Shown here piece after piece: positions 35,940-48,215 of a stretch of 64,000 bases of DNA. Both the position numbers and the translations under genes were made by a program. Origin of the DNA: Nematostella vectensis (taxonomy: Eukaryota; Cnidaria; Anthozoa; Actiniaria; Edwardsiidae); the NCBI RefSeq assembly GCF_932526225.1, contig NC_064046.1:2046001-2110000 (forward strand). The letters run 5' to 3'. The notes beneath the pieces are model-generated. The model was not told where the DNA came from. It searched no databases and was given only the letters and a program-made list of their open reading frames with translations. Every line of letters starts with the position of its first letter. Within the stretch, counting starts at the first letter, position 1.

Positions 35940-38900
35940 AGCGATAAAGTGATTTGCACGCTCAAAGCAGAACGGGCACAACCTCTGGCGCTCTGTGAGT
36001 TCACAGAAGGGCTTTTCGTGAATCGAGCCTCGATTCCTTGACGGGTTGTCACATGCTTATGAACTCAAAGATAAGCTAATGATCTATTGGTCCCATCTGT
36101 CTGACATTTCTTCAAGGTTCATTTCCCCATTCATCCGGCGTCTCTTCCCTGGATGGGGTTAAAAGTTTCCCTTCAGATGAAAAAGATAACCAATCGCTAA
36201 TTGGACCACCTAGAAAGACGACAACATCCTTTGGAAACAGACCTATGCCTCTATACAATTCTAGAATAAAAGGAGTGCGCGTATTTTAAGGGTCAAACTG
36301 TTATCAGTTCTATTCATTGTGGCGCAGAAGTCCCTAAAATCATCCTTCATTTTCAACTTATTATATCCTTTCCCCTCTAGTCGAGGTCTTTTGCGGCCTG
36401 ATTTGTCTGTTCTCTCTTCCGTTTAATTAGCCCTCCCCACCCCCCCCATCTTGTCCTCTTAAAGTTTGCCATCGGTAGCCTGCAAACAAGCCTCTTCCGA
36501 AGGCCTCTGGGGACGAGATTATGGCTGGGAGAGACGTCGACCTGGCCACAAGAATCCTGACACCGCTAAAATACTATTCCTCAAGAGCTGACTAAAAAGC
36601 CTAAAAACTGGCTACCCCATCTCTTAATGTCTCGCTATCGCCGTAAGCTTCGCTCTTGAGAGACGATATTTTCAGGGAACCACAGTTCAACATCTGGAAG
36701 TGCTTATGAATCACCCCTCCCTCGCCAGCTCGTTGATCATCTCGACACTTTCCTCTAATGAAATATCTTGGTAAATAACCTGTGTCAACAGTTTATGCTA
36801 AGTGAAACCATCTGTCAAGGAGCGCCAAGAACTGGGCGAGAGATGCGTAACCCTGCGAATCTGTAGGATTTATCAAGTGATATCAGACGAAAAAACTACC
36901 TCGTACGAATTTCTGATCCTTATTTTGCATGAACACTATGAAGGGCTTAGCTCAGCTAACTGTACCCAAATTAAAGAATGTCGAGCAACCACTCCGTCAT
37001 TGTTTTCAATTGAAAATACATCGGCTTATTTGCAAGAAAACTTTTAAAATAACCACCCACGATTGGCGTTTAATACCTTATTAACAATATTTCATTGAAA
37101 GCATCTCAGTTACGTGCTTTAATTAGCCGATGGAAATGGATATTTTGTATGATTCAATATTGAGCGGGAGCGTAAAATGGCGCAGTGATTGGCCTTCTTT
37201 AAGTGGAAACTCCACGGACCTCAATTAAGCAGGTACCCTCTTTATAACGGGCGTTTAACATTCTGCCTTTGAAATCTTCAGTCAAACTTTATATATGGAA
37301 CCTTTGTTAAGCGGTCACGAAACCTCGCACGATACCTCCTAGGCTTTTGTTCCAACTGGCGTCCTTCTGGAAATACTCTGGCCGCACACCCCTGACAGGA
37401 TTGCAAATTCCTTGCAGCGATTTTAATCATAGCCACAGGTTTAGTACCCTATTTTCGGAGACCACCATTGAAGTTAGGCTCGACTTCCAGCCGTCGCTAG
37501 GCCTACTGCGGGCTCACAGAAACAAGCTGGAAATCGAGCCTACATTGAAGTTGGGTTTCGAAGGGGTGCTGTCTGTTCATATTGATGTGGCTTTGCGTAA
37601 ATGAGCCGCTAAGGAGACCTGCTGGTAAATCATCTTTGATCACTTGTGTGAAATCAGAAATCAAATCGCTGGTCAGTTCTAAAACCTCAATATGCGATGA
37701 CAATTTTTTCTGTTCCAAAATGTATATTTTACCATATGTCTGACTAATTTTACGAAAGATAAATGTTCTGTTCAATGAATCAGACTAAACGCATTCTCAC
37801 GTACTGCGTGTGGGAATGCATTATTTGCTCGGTCCCCTAGCGCGCGATGTTGTGGGTATCCCACAAGGAAACTCTCCAGAGTAGAACCGACCCCCAGCAC
37901 GTGATTATTCTTGCAAGAGGCGAGAACTAGAAAGCAAAAATACGGCTTTGCTATGCGCTAGCTGAGATCACTAATAAGGGGTCATTATGGAATTATTTTT
38001 ACCGCCGAGTGCATATATCCCATACTGTGCTGTTATTAACGAACCGCGATATTACGGCGTCTGTTACGCGGATAGCACCTCTCTTGACTTTCTCAGGGCC
38101 TATCCGAAACCTTTCGCGTTTAAAGAACATGAAAGTCATTCCGCTCAGACCGATAATGTAGTGCGCTGTATTGTAATAAACAATAAGTCGCTAATTTTAC
38201 CTATCATCCGTTCATGTTTAGCTATTTCTATTTATATCTGGCTTAGTTTCGCAGCGCTTTATGTCTAAACCCTGTAAACTCAGACTGGCAGAGTGTATCA
38301 TTAAACGCACTCTTTTCACTCATCGCGACATTTGTAATTGTATTTTTCTTTTTTTCTGTGTTTGTTGTGAACAACACACTTTGTTATTTCAAAAGGTTTA
38401 CAGACTTATTTTGTGTGACCTTTCCAGCACTTACTGAATACACTTCTCGACAATTTGCAACAGATGCGAAACAACTGGTCACAACTTAACCATCTGCTAT
38501 TCTTATTCTCGCCTGTGAATTTATCTTAATTGCATTCTGTACGAAATAAGTGCTACATTATCGTCAGCAAACGCAGCCGGAGTTAATTCCCGGCGGTTTT
38601 GAGTGGATAATCCGGAATTAAATGTAAACAGAGGTTTAGATGAAGGCCATTTAGCGGGAACTTTAACTTCAAGTGGGGTTGTCTAGGGGAGAGCTTTCTT
38701 CTGATTACAGCCAGACTTCTTAGTCAATAGCGGTAATGACGCTCGCAATAGCGTAATAACAACATTTCCCTGGCAAATGGAATGTTCCTGAGTCATGAGA
38801 ATCAAAATGATGATGCAGCAAAAGTCAAACTTGCCAAGGTAACTCTCCCTTTCGAAAGGGGCGAATGTCAGGAACGTGGAGTGAAATTGATCTTCTATCT

Positions 38901-40923
38901 ATTGGCCCTCTTTTGTTTTATCTTTATTTTTCGGTTATTCTGAGTGCATTAATTACTACATTTTTATTTTACCTACACTTAACTGCCCAATAACCCGAGA
39001 CCCGTCACCTTCCTTGGAATAAAAAGGTTAATACGAAATCGAAGGAAGCAGCGACGAGTACCGCCACAACGGCAGAAAACTATACATAACTCGAAGAACC
39101 AGACATGAAATGTACTCTGAAATGCAGTCTGTCTGTTAGATTTCAGCCCCTTTCCTCCATCCAAACTACAACGTGAAAACTCCAAGTTTCACGGTCTAGC
39201 GAGTGCACTGTAAACCAGACTACCATTGTTTCCAGAAATGCGGTTCTCGGCTAATCTTTAGTTTGGTGTGACTATGAGAACAATCAATATTAACTAGTTT
39301 AGAATTGAGCGCTGAGAGTGCCGGAAAGGATTTTTCTGGTCACATTCCCCTTGGTGTCGCCTTCGGTTTGGAACAGAATCACGTGCAACATTCAAAACAT
39401 TTGTGTCCGTTATCCGTCCTAAAACTGCCGTCGAATTATAGCAATTTCTCCTACAGATTATTGATGTTATTGGATATTTATTTCAATATTTAGTCTTTCG
39501 CGTCAAGAGTGTGTGTTCAGATTTTTTTCTTGACCTCTTAGAATGGCCGACTTCCTAGAAGTTACAAAAGTTTTTTTGTATATATCTTTTCATCATTGGC
39601 CCTTTTAATTAAACAAACACCCGGTGTGCGAAGGTAATTAAATATTTTATGAAAAAATAATGAATTTGTCGGCGGAAAAGTCCAACAGTGGCCGGTATGT
39701 TTTTGAGGAAGAATTAGCAAATATAATATCCGAAAACTTATTTGTTCTTCTAACCACTTTCAGGAAATTGTCGCTGATTACCGAAAAAGACATCCTTTAA
39801 AAGTTAACAATCCAATCTTGGTGTAACTAAAAAGAACATAGTTTAGAAGTTACTGGTCTCTTTAGAGAAACAGGAGTTTTGTTCGTCAAAATTAATGGCA
39901 AATTGTTTTATGGTTATAGGGTAGTTAGTGCGTTGTTTTCTCTGACAATAGTCACCTACCGACACAAGTCGGGACTCAGTTGTCGGCATTGCGTTTTGAT
40001 TAAAATAACCTAAAGTTATTTGTTCGCCTTGGCTTGGTAACAAAGCCGTGTCTTGGGCGCTTGATTTACTTATAAGGTGCTTAGGGTTTAGTTTTGCTGT
40101 CTTATCAAGCACTTATCCAATACTTACGTTTCTGTGTATTAAACTCCCAATTGTTAAGATACGCAACAAAGCCCACTTAAAACTCCAACAAAAGCAGCAG
40201 CAATTGTTATCCCTAAGTCGCTTTATTCCTCTTTATTCTATGCAATGTTTACAAGGTTTAACTTCCGAGATTGTAATAGTGTAATAATGCAATGTGTGCA
40301 ATACCAAAGCCTACCGACCTCTGTAATCGCAACCATTTGTAAATATGAACAAGAGAGTAAAGAGACCAAACTTTGCTTGATTGAAAGTTGAAAGAGCCGA
40401 AAAGCTTCACATGTCGATGTTAATCTGTCACGAGGGATGTATACAGTCATCAATAAAACACAAAGTTTTTACAAAACATTGCAAAAAAGGACCAATCAGC
40501 CGAAATGACATAAAATCCTTGAGGGCTTCAACTGTTGTTGAAGAAGTTATGGTCTTCAGTCATAAAATATCTCACAAGATTTACAATTCGCCCATTCTTA
40601 TATCACCAAGGCTAGCTGCAATATGCAAAGTTCACCAAAGAACTTTACATCCGTCCAATGAGCCATGTGCGATAGATAAGGGAAATTTTCAAAACAAATC
40701 TGCTAGCAAAAGATCAGATAAATACACTTCAGCGTTTTCTTTAGGCCGCACCGAACTATCGAAAGCGATATCAATGTCCACACGCTCTATCATTTATCAT
40801 GGTTATAGATTAGCTCTCTTTATTTAAACTCATCAATTAAAATATCTGTACATCCCATCTAAAATTACTTGTACAATGTATAAGATTTGGTTAAGATTCC
40901 CATCTTTGTAAAAGTAATGTTTT

Positions 40924-42174
40924 CTATCTAATGCTCATTGCTCTTCGTAATATGTCTCGGATCGTATTTTCCCGCGCTATGTCGATGGGTAAAAAACCGC
41001 CATCCGTCTCCGCGTACAAATCCGCGCCAGAGCGTAGCAATAACAGCGTACAGTCAATATTCCCGCTTTGTACAGCCTCATGAAGAGGACTACTACCATT
41101 CAAAGACTGCCTGTTCACTTCCGCTCCATGCTCAAGCAAAAACTGTACGCTTTCCGAGTCCCCCCTTCCGGCCATCTCATGAAGTAAAGAAATGCCCGAA
41201 TCGTTCAAGTCGTTGACGTTATCCAAGCCTTGTATTAAACTCGAGAGAGCGTTCACTTTGCTCGAGAGGTCCGGTGGTGAGCTTACACCTCTTGGCTTGG
41301 TGTAGAAGTACTCTTGCCTGAGACGAGATTTCGAGGGTGTTGAAGATGGTGTTGATGTTTGATGAGGTGTAGACGGAGCAAAAGCACTGTACCACTCAAT
41401 GTCTCTATCTAATGTTATCACAGCTTGTGAGTCGCTGTAGCTCTCAGATAACGACATAGAGGATATGTAAGCCGAGTCTGAAGAACTCGAAGTGGACGAT
41501 CCTGACGAACATGTTGAAGCTGTCGAATATCTCTTTCTTCCCTGGCATTTCTTACACACTGCACGCCTTGGGATTAATACTGTACCATCATCAAATAGAC
41601 TGCCCTTGTCCGGTGGACCTCCTATTTCAATTAATTTAACTCCTTGGTCATTGTTCGAGTTCTTGTTATCACAAGTCCCAGAAGAGATCATGCCAATATA
41701 CCTGTCTTTGATAAGTGTCTTGAGTTGTGGTCTCTTAGCGAAGAACTTATCCGTGAGCTTTCTCAGCCCAGCACGTTTCATACCTTCCGCAAGTACAATA
41801 ACACAATGTACATCTGTTGCAACATCTATCGGTAACTCTCCTAAGTCATTTCGCACTGAAACGTCAGCTCCAACTGCCACTAAATACCTCAAAATCGATA
41901 AATTCCCGGCGACCGCAGCGGCGTGTAGAACACTCCAACCTTCTTTGTCTTGAATATCAAGGTTAGCCCCGTACGAGACCAACAATTGCACAAGCTTTAA
42001 ATTCCCTGTAAAACAAGCCCTTTGCAGAGCTGTCAGCCCATCCTCGTCCAGTAAATCCACGTTGAATTGGCGCCGGTTGCTTTCCATGAGAAAGGCAAGC
42101 CTGACAATGTCCTTGCGCGCCACCGCATCGTGGAAGATTGACGATGATGTTTTCCGCACCGCGAATTTCAGCAT
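40924..42174 (-). CDS. Ankyrin-repeat protein, NRARP/PPP1R12/PPP1R27-like
   Basis: One coding exon, 416 residues from the first in-frame ATG (42174). The frame stays open upstream to about 42279 without another ATG, so an upstream exon is possible. Two strong ankyrin repeats (about 39-104, DEDGLTALQRACFTGN and DKEGWSVLHAAAVAGN) and a degenerate third one resemble Notch-regulated ankyrin protein and the myosin-phosphatase targeting subunits. MLKFAV at the N-terminus is only an imperfect RVxF phosphatase-docking motif. The middle has a CKKC pair and a long serine-rich stretch. The last 94 residues (323-416) hold a second ankyrin block (SGISLLHEMAGRGD, GSSPLHEAVQSGN). A minus-strand AATAAA lies about 100 nt past the stop (40819-40824). 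The exact family is unresolved; a Notch or PP1 role is a guess. Confidence 0.85.
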   Translation of the reverse strand: MLKFAVRKTSSSIFHDAVARKDIVRLAFLMESNRRQFNVDLLDEDGLTALQRACFTGNLKLVQLLVSYGANLDIQDKEGWSVLHAAAVAGNLSILRYLVAVGADVSVRNDLGELPIDVATDVHCVIVLAEGMKRAGLRKLTDKFFAKRPQLKTLIKDRYIGMISSGTCDNKNSNNDQGVKLIEIGGPPDKGSLFDDGTVLIPRRAVCKKCQGRKRYSTASTCSSGSSTSSSSDSAYISSMSLSESYSDSQAVITLDRDIEWYSAFAPSTPHQTSTPSSTPSKSRLRQEYFYTKPRGVSSPPDLSSKVNALSSLIQGLDNVNDLNDSGISLLHEMAGRGDSESVQFLLEHGAEVNRQSLNGSSPLHEAVQSGNIDCTLLLLRSGADLYAETDGGFLPIDIARENTIRDILRRAMSIR

Positions 42175-44993
42175 CGTTTCCTGCGTTACCCCGTTAAATT
42201 GCGTCCTCAGTGGAAGCACATCAAACGAACTAATGCCTGATAGTCGGATTGTCCCGGGGTTATTTCTGGCTGTGACGGTTTAGGTGGAAATGTGTCGGAA
42301 ACCGAAGACGAGCGTTGCTCGTTGCCAAGTGGACGAAGTCGAGGTCACCGTTAACTGTGCAATACGAGCCATCCGCAGTGATACATAAACAGGCAAGACC
42401 CTTAAACCCGCTGCTGTCAAACGCATTGTGCTTGATTGACAAACAATTGACATTTGCATAATCAATGTGTTGTCGCGTTGAGTTGTAGAGTAATTGAAAA
42501 TACTTTGGAATGCATTGTGTTCAAGGCTTTCACGAGTTTTCTACTTACAAGCTTGACTTTTTAATTTCCTTGAGTGTCCGGAAAAAAATTGATAGGGGTT
42601 AAGGTTTAGTTTTTTCCTCTTTCTCTTTCCGGTGCAAGTTTCCTGACGTAAGTGACAAGGCATTAAACTCTTAAAGTTATCGTTATTTTCCCTCCCCCTC
42701 ACAGAAAACGCTTCAAAGACTGCATCCAATGTCACACCAATGTCAATTACCCCTTTCTCAACTTCAAGACCAAAACCTTTTCTACGCGTGGTTAGAAATC
42801 TAAGTTACCAACTCATCGGGCACTCAGCAACCCCAAGTTGATAACAGTGGGAATTATTACCGCTTGAACTTGAATTAAAGCCAGTGGGAGATGTTGTAAA
42901 TAAAATAAAATCAGGGTGTCCAAATCAAAGAACAGTTTGTCACAGGTGATCGCGTTTATTGGCTGATAACATCGGTGATACTGTTATTGCGCTCTCTATT
43001 TCTTTATTAATTACCATCTCCGCAGACTCCATCTCTTCCGCTGTGTTTTATTATTTTATTTTTCCACCGGAAAAATCACTTGTGTTGAATTCCTCTGCTT
43101 TTTAGCTATGTAGGTATTTTAGTATAGTTTATTCAGTAGCTGTTTTCTTATTCTGATATGTGGCAAAATTTTCACGTTGTAATAGGCTCGGAACTGCAAT
43201 TAGAGGCCGCTAATGAGCTTTTAGATTAACTTGCACTAGACCTGTGCGCTATCAACGAAATTTGCTCATTTTGTAAGCCTTCTCATCAAGGAATTCATTT
43301 ATCCGCATTAGATTTAATTCCTTTGCGTTGTCATTGCGGTGTTTAATATTAATTTTGCCCGAGGCTTAAAGTCTACGCTTTATTTCACATGTATTTTTAT
43401 TTCCGACTAGCGTCTCCATGACCACAAATTTAGATTTTTTCCTCCTGCCTCAAGCCTTAGCTCTCTTTCCATGTATCGCTCGCATTGTTCAGGGCTGCGC
43501 ACTTTATTCTGATGAACAAAAAAAGGCCCACATGATGCATGCATCTGTCTAAAACCATTGATAAAAAAAGTACCCACGCATTCGAATCGACATTAAAAGT
43601 CAAGAAACGCAATAAAGCTCTGACAGAATTAAGATTCGCCTGATCCACCCCTACTCAAAGGTCAACACTTCTTTCAACGCTCTCGTCTGTCTGTGTACCG
43701 TGCTTATTCGCACACCCTCTAGGCCAGTCTCTCGCCACGGCGCGCGCTCTGTGTCTCTCAAGACCAGGTGAACCTTGACTTCTTTTGACTGGAACCCGAA
43801 ACTTAACAACATTGTGCAGTTAGGTAGACATAACAATCTCGAAAACTAAGTGATGCCCTCCAGTTTTAGACTTTGAAGGAGGAGAGCACTTTGTGAAACA
43901 CGATAGGACTCAATGTCATCATCTTTAAAGTCTACACATAGGAACCTGTGGAGAAATTTTGTAAAAAAAAATCCACTTACACTTTACATTGAGTTCTTTC
44001 CGTGTTATAAACGTATGGTTATATTCTTACAAGGATGTACGTACACAAAATAGGGTTTTAAGAAGGATAAACTAAAATATTGTCGTAAAAGAAAAAAAGA
44101 CGATGTTTCTTTCCTTTTCAACAAAATGATTGTTCTATCACCTAGCACTTTTCACAAAGAAAAACAATGATAAAATAATCCAATTAACAGGAAAAATAAC
44201 GTCTTTCCAATTTTTAATGATCACGCGCATTGCTAGCACAAACAATACCTCTGTACAATATCCTTTTGTCTATTATAATTCACCATTTTATTCAGAAATA
44301 AAAACATCAACATGCTTGCGTATACATAGCTAAAAGAAGATGTTAACATCGCCACAACAATTTAAGCTTGATATAAATTTCTCGAAAATTGTTTAACGAG
44401 GTTCGGAAATAAATAAATAGCGGAAACCTCAAATTTGTTGTGTTTACCAAAAGTAATCAATTTTTTCTTTGTTCTTTTGCCAAAACAATATATACTTTCG
44501 GTTCATTGTTTTATCAGCACGTTTGCTGTAAAAAAATGTCGTTTTATGCCCATGCCATGATGTAAGAAACCAGAAATTACACTTTTTGCAGTGTGAAGAT
44601 TAAATGCCTACATTTTGAGTTCAAACCCGAAAATTTCTGATGTGCAAATAATACGTGATGAACATTAATGTATTGGTGTCCAGGAACAAAGGCCAGTAGT
44701 GCTTGGACATTTGGTAGCTTCCGTGACATTTGCTCTTGACGTCAATCCATTCTTTTCCAAATCCCGCGTCCTTTCTCGTTCCACTCCAGAGGGTAACAGG
44801 TATCCAGAAGAAATTCCTACTGTAGTTTTTTGTTTGTTTTGTGTTCGAGTTGAATTAGTTTCCTGCGAACGTGCTCAATTTGTTTTTAAATCTTGAATAA
44901 CTGATTTTGATTGCACTTCCCTCATTGATCATTTCCTTTGTTCGTGTATGTAGAGGCGTTAATAAATGTTGTAGGGGAGTATTTTTTATCAAT
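42175..44993. other. Upstream spacer of the ankyrin gene
   Basis: No gene is recognised. The first few hundred bases should hold the ankyrin gene's promoter and possibly a 5' exon, since its frame stays open to about 42279 without an ATG. Confidence 0.55.
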
Positions 44994-45011
44994 GTGGACT
45001 TTAAAAGCACA

Positions 45012-45179
45012 CTAGCATACACACATTGGCACCAGTCGGGCCAAGACGGGACGCTAGCATACACACATTGGCACCAGTCGGGCCAAGACGGGACGCTAGC
45101 ATACACACATTGGCACCAGTCGGGCATAGACGGGACGCTAGCATACACACATTGGCACCAGTCGGGCCAAGACGGGACG
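45012..45179. repeat. 42-bp tandem repeat, four units
   Basis: Four head-to-tail units, each starting CTAGCATACACACATTGG, form the outer part of the left arm. One unit with a single inverted copy lies in the right arm (about 45380-45430). The unit length is a multiple of three, so 14-residue repeats appear in open frames on both strands; these are not taken as coding. Confidence 0.92.
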
Positions 45180-45206
45180 CTAGCACAGTCTATTACCCGT
45201 GCAGTT

Positions 45207-45263
45207 CGGCAACCATGGACAGCTGTTTCGTCCTTATTAGGACTCGTCAGCATGGCATAGCCG
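45207..45263 (-). ncRNA. Type I hammerhead ribozyme, minus-strand copy
   Basis: This is the mirror copy of the plus-strand ribozyme, in the left arm of the fold-back element, with the same core, helices and cleavage triplet when read on the minus strand. The two copies are separated by about 40 bp and face each other, so each strand's transcript holds one functional sense copy and one antisense copy. Confidence 0.87.
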
Positions 45264-45302
45264 GTTTGTCTCAGTTAAACTTTATCGGCAAAAAAAAAAC
45301 CC

Positions 45303-45359
45303 CGGCTATGCCATGCTGACGAGTCCTAATAAGGACGAAACAGCTGTCCATGGTTGCCG
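45303..45359 (+). ncRNA. Type I hammerhead ribozyme, plus-strand copy
   Basis: The conserved core is present: CTGACGA (316-322 of this kilobase), helix II GTCC-TAATAA-GGAC (323-336), GAAA (337-340), a minimal self-complementary helix III ACAGCTGT, and the cleavage triplet GTC ending at 45348. Helix I forms from CCATG with CATGG and, past a TATG/TT internal loop, CGGC with GCCG (45303-45306 with 45356-45359). Predicted cleavage follows C45348. All invariant positions are intact, so activity is likely, perhaps as a dimer because helix III is short. Confidence 0.88.
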
Positions 45360-45992
45360 AACTGCACGGGTAATAGACTGTGCTAGCGTCCCGTCTTGGC
45401 CCGACTGGTGCCAATGTGTGTATGCTAGTGTGCTTTTAAAGTCCACGTTTATTTTTTATCGTCTGTTACTGTTTTTTAGCTTGTGGTCTTTCTTAAATGC
45501 GACTTTTTTTTTAAATATCCAGGATTTCAAAACTGGTGGTGATAATGGCCGGACAGACGGCTTACAACTAATCCAGTGGTTCTTGGTTGCTACATAGATC
45601 TAACAATACTTAATGCTGAATTGGATTTAATGCGTCAGCAAAGTCAAGGAGTCGAAGGAAATTGGACAGTACCTCCCGTCCCTCGGACATTTATTTTCTT
45701 CAAGCAAAGTAATTATTTTTTTTTCCCAATCCACACCCCCCCCCCTGTATCCGCCCCTGATGTTATCCCTTTGTTGTATACGCCTCCTTCAAGTAAGGTT
45801 GCACGTGACAATCCGTGTGTAGTAGCCCGCGATGCTGTAAGGGTTTAAAATAAAATTTAAAAACACACAAGAGGTGAGTTATACTTACAGCTTTGAAATT
45901 TGGTTTGTCATTGTGTTGTGTGTGTATTTTTTGACCAGGAATAACCTAGAAACCAAGTGAAACAAGGTACACCATACGTTAGACAAGGTATA

Positions 45993-46280
45993 CAGGCCCG
46001 TACCCAGGATTTTTCTTGGGGGGGGCGGCATCCGAAAAAGTGGACCTTATTTTTCCGGGGGGGAGGGGTAGTTTCTCAGACAAAAATCTGACCACACCCG
46101 AAAGAAGAAAAAGGGATTTTTTTTTTATGCCTTTACAGGATCTCCACCGGGCGTTTATTTTGTCGGATTTGGCTACATACTAGAGTGATCTAGCTTATGC
46201 TTTATAGTTTTGTCTACAAATAGCACGTCTATTCAGGACCGAAAGTGGACCTTTGGCCGTTATTGGGGGGTGCGTTCGCA
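45993..46280. mobile_element. Second copy of the CAGGCCCGTACCCAGGA MITE, right end decayed
   Basis: It shares the left end and internal blocks (GATCTAGCTTATGCTTTATA) with the 29.1-kb copy. The right end is eroded. Intergenic. Confidence 0.75.
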
Positions 46281-46594
46281 CACTTAGCGCGGCAGGGGCG
46301 TGCCTAGAGAGAAGCGCGGGTTGGGTCCAGAGTTGTAATTCACAGACCACGGAACGGATCAATTGTAGCATCCTTAGTTCCGGTATTGTTATGCCTTTTG
46401 CTACCCCATTAGCATTAAGATATGGGGAAGTCCTTGCTATCGAGTAAACAACAGAGAGAAGCACGAAATGCTAGAGGCAACACTAGGGAGACCAAATGGT
46501 CTTTGGCGAGCTGATGCGTACTAACGGGGGGCACCAGTAAGTTACGAGCAGCAACAAATAGATTATTAAGACTTTCGAGTTTATCATTAGATGC

Positions 46595-46842
46595 TTAAAG
46601 CCGCATTGTCACCAGTTTTCTTCCAGTCGATTACGTAACAATCTCTGATGATTTTTAACGGAAACTGCGGAAAATTTGTCAAAATTTTAAAAGCAGTGTG
46701 TCTTTTGGAAGTTTTTTCGAGGGTTTGACTGATAATTTAGAACGGATGGCCCGTTTTATAGCGCGGATTCTAATAGATTCTTTTGTCTTTTAACGGTTGA
46801 GGTTTCAGTCGGACCTCCGGAAGTAAACTGGTGAATGCGGCT
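46595..46842. mobile_element. TTAA MITE, complete
   Basis: TTAA-AGCCGCATTGTCACCAG at the left and the inverted end GAATGCGGCT at the right, about 248 bp. The right-hand TTAA has mutated. It is intergenic. Confidence 0.8.
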
Positions 46843-47729
46843 AATAAATCGCGAGGGATCATGAATGTTCAATAAGGTTTGAATTGTTTACTAGATCCAT
46901 CTAGAAACTTTCTCTATTGAAATATTCACAGCTGTCAAGCGGTGTCGAACACGTCGTCTCGTCACATGTCCGGACTCGTCCGTCTCCGGACCATCTCTAG
47001 ACACACGCCCTAGCGGGTGACCAACAGAACCATAAAGATTTATATGGGATTTTTCCGTCTCTCTTATGACGAAGTGTTTCTAAAGAGAGAAGACCCCTAG
47101 AAACATGTTATTATTTTGTTTTTAATTACTTTGGTTTTTTATCTCTTTTTTAACGAATTACAAGAATTACTGCCTATAATTTTTTCACTAGCTTTTTTAA
47201 AACGCTTTGTTGTTTGTTCTTCGCATAATTAACTCCTGCGCCTGCGTCATTTTATTTTTACAAAATTTTGTTCTATGGCTTTTTGAGTTTGCTAATTTTT
47301 TTTCTCAGCCACGCACCGGTGTAATATTTTCATCCTTATGTTATTAATTAGGTGCGATGTGGAATCTAAATCAAATATCTTGTGCCGTGCGTTTACAGAA
47401 TATGGGCGGTGTTAATACTGGACGCTTCGAGTTCTTCCCAGAAAACATTGCGCACCACGAAACTATTCGTCCTGCCCAGACTGGGTACTAGTACTGATTT
47501 ACAAAGATTACAGTCGTCATGACTATCACAATCACCATGTGTGATTATTGAGGACAGTTACAGTGCAATTCTTTAGATTATACGCTTAGGAAATTACAAC
47601 CAGGACATTTTTAAGGTTCCTTTTTTAAAAACCAAGATGGTCAGATAAACACGACATACCCAAAGAAATCTTGACTCAAAAGCTAATATTTCCACTCTTT
47701 AACTTCCCTACAAGGCTGTTGTGCAGTAT

Positions 47730-48215
47730 GGACCACAGGCTTCCCATGTGATCGCGGTACAAGGCTGTGGTGTTGCATTGTTAGATATCGTCAATAAATG
47801 TGATGTTCCTTAGCCACAGGCTTCCCATGTGATCGCGGTACAAGCTGTGGTGTGGCATTGTTAGATATCGTCAATAAATGTGATGTTCCTGAACCACAGA
47901 CTTCCCATGTGATCGCGGTGGTGTTATGTGTTAGATATCGTCAATAAATGTGATTTTCTAGAACCACAGGCTTCCCATGTGATCGCGGTACAAGCTGTGG
48001 TGTTATGTGTAAGATATTGTCAATAGATGTGATTTTCCTGAACCACAGGCTTCCCATGTGATCGCGGTACAAGCTGTGGTGTTATGTGTAAGATATCGTC
48101 AATAAATGTGATGTTTCTTAGCCACAGGCTTCCCATGTGATCGCGGTACAAGCTGTGGTGTTGCATTGTTAGATATCGTCAATAAATGTGATGTTCCTTA
48201 GCCACAGGCTACCCA
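47730..48215 (-). repeat. About 80-bp tandem array over the P4HTM stop codon and 3' UTR
   Basis: The CCACAGGCT-type landmark recurs at 47733, 47814, 47894, 47964, 48043, 48122 and 48202. The last of these lies in the coding end of exon 12 (SLWLRNITF to stop at 48169), so the array spans the C-terminal codons, stop codon and presumed 3' UTR. Units vary from 70 to 81 bp. Confidence 0.85.

Larger units (their letters stand above)
33399..40923. other. Gene-poor 7.5-kb spacer
   Basis: It contains the 3' UTR of the NERD1-like gene, the hairpin at 35.84 kb and a decayed hammerhead-like motif at 35.3 kb. Two open frames were looked at: 34115-34474 (minus) and 37987-38268 (plus, 93 residues with a C-terminal hydrophobic segment). 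Neither has recognisable homology. Otherwise I see nothing. Confidence 0.6.
44994..45446. mobile_element. Fold-back element carrying two opposed hammerhead ribozymes
   Basis: Left arm 44994-45264 (271 bp), loop 45265-45301 ending in a run of A, right arm 45302-45446 (145 bp). The arms are reverse complements of each other except that the left arm has three extra 42-bp units; 271 minus 126 equals 145 exactly. Each arm holds one hammerhead ribozyme. No protein-coding capacity is visible. It resembles non-autonomous retrozyme-like or Penelope-derived repeats, but I could not assign a family. Confidence 0.8.
45447..47729. other. Spacer between fold-back element and P4HTM 3' array
   Basis: It holds a hAT-like MITE (45993-46280) and a TTAA MITE (46595-46842). 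Nothing else is recognised. Confidence 0.6.

Noticed and set aside
40381..40827. 148-codon plus-strand open frame
   Set aside because: No ATG at its start, no recognisable homology, and it lies opposite the presumed 3' UTR of the ankyrin gene.
44855..45597. Open frames with 14-residue repeats on both strands
   Set aside because: The 42-bp unit is a multiple of three, so all frames without stops stay open. The sequence is explained by the fold-back ribozyme element.
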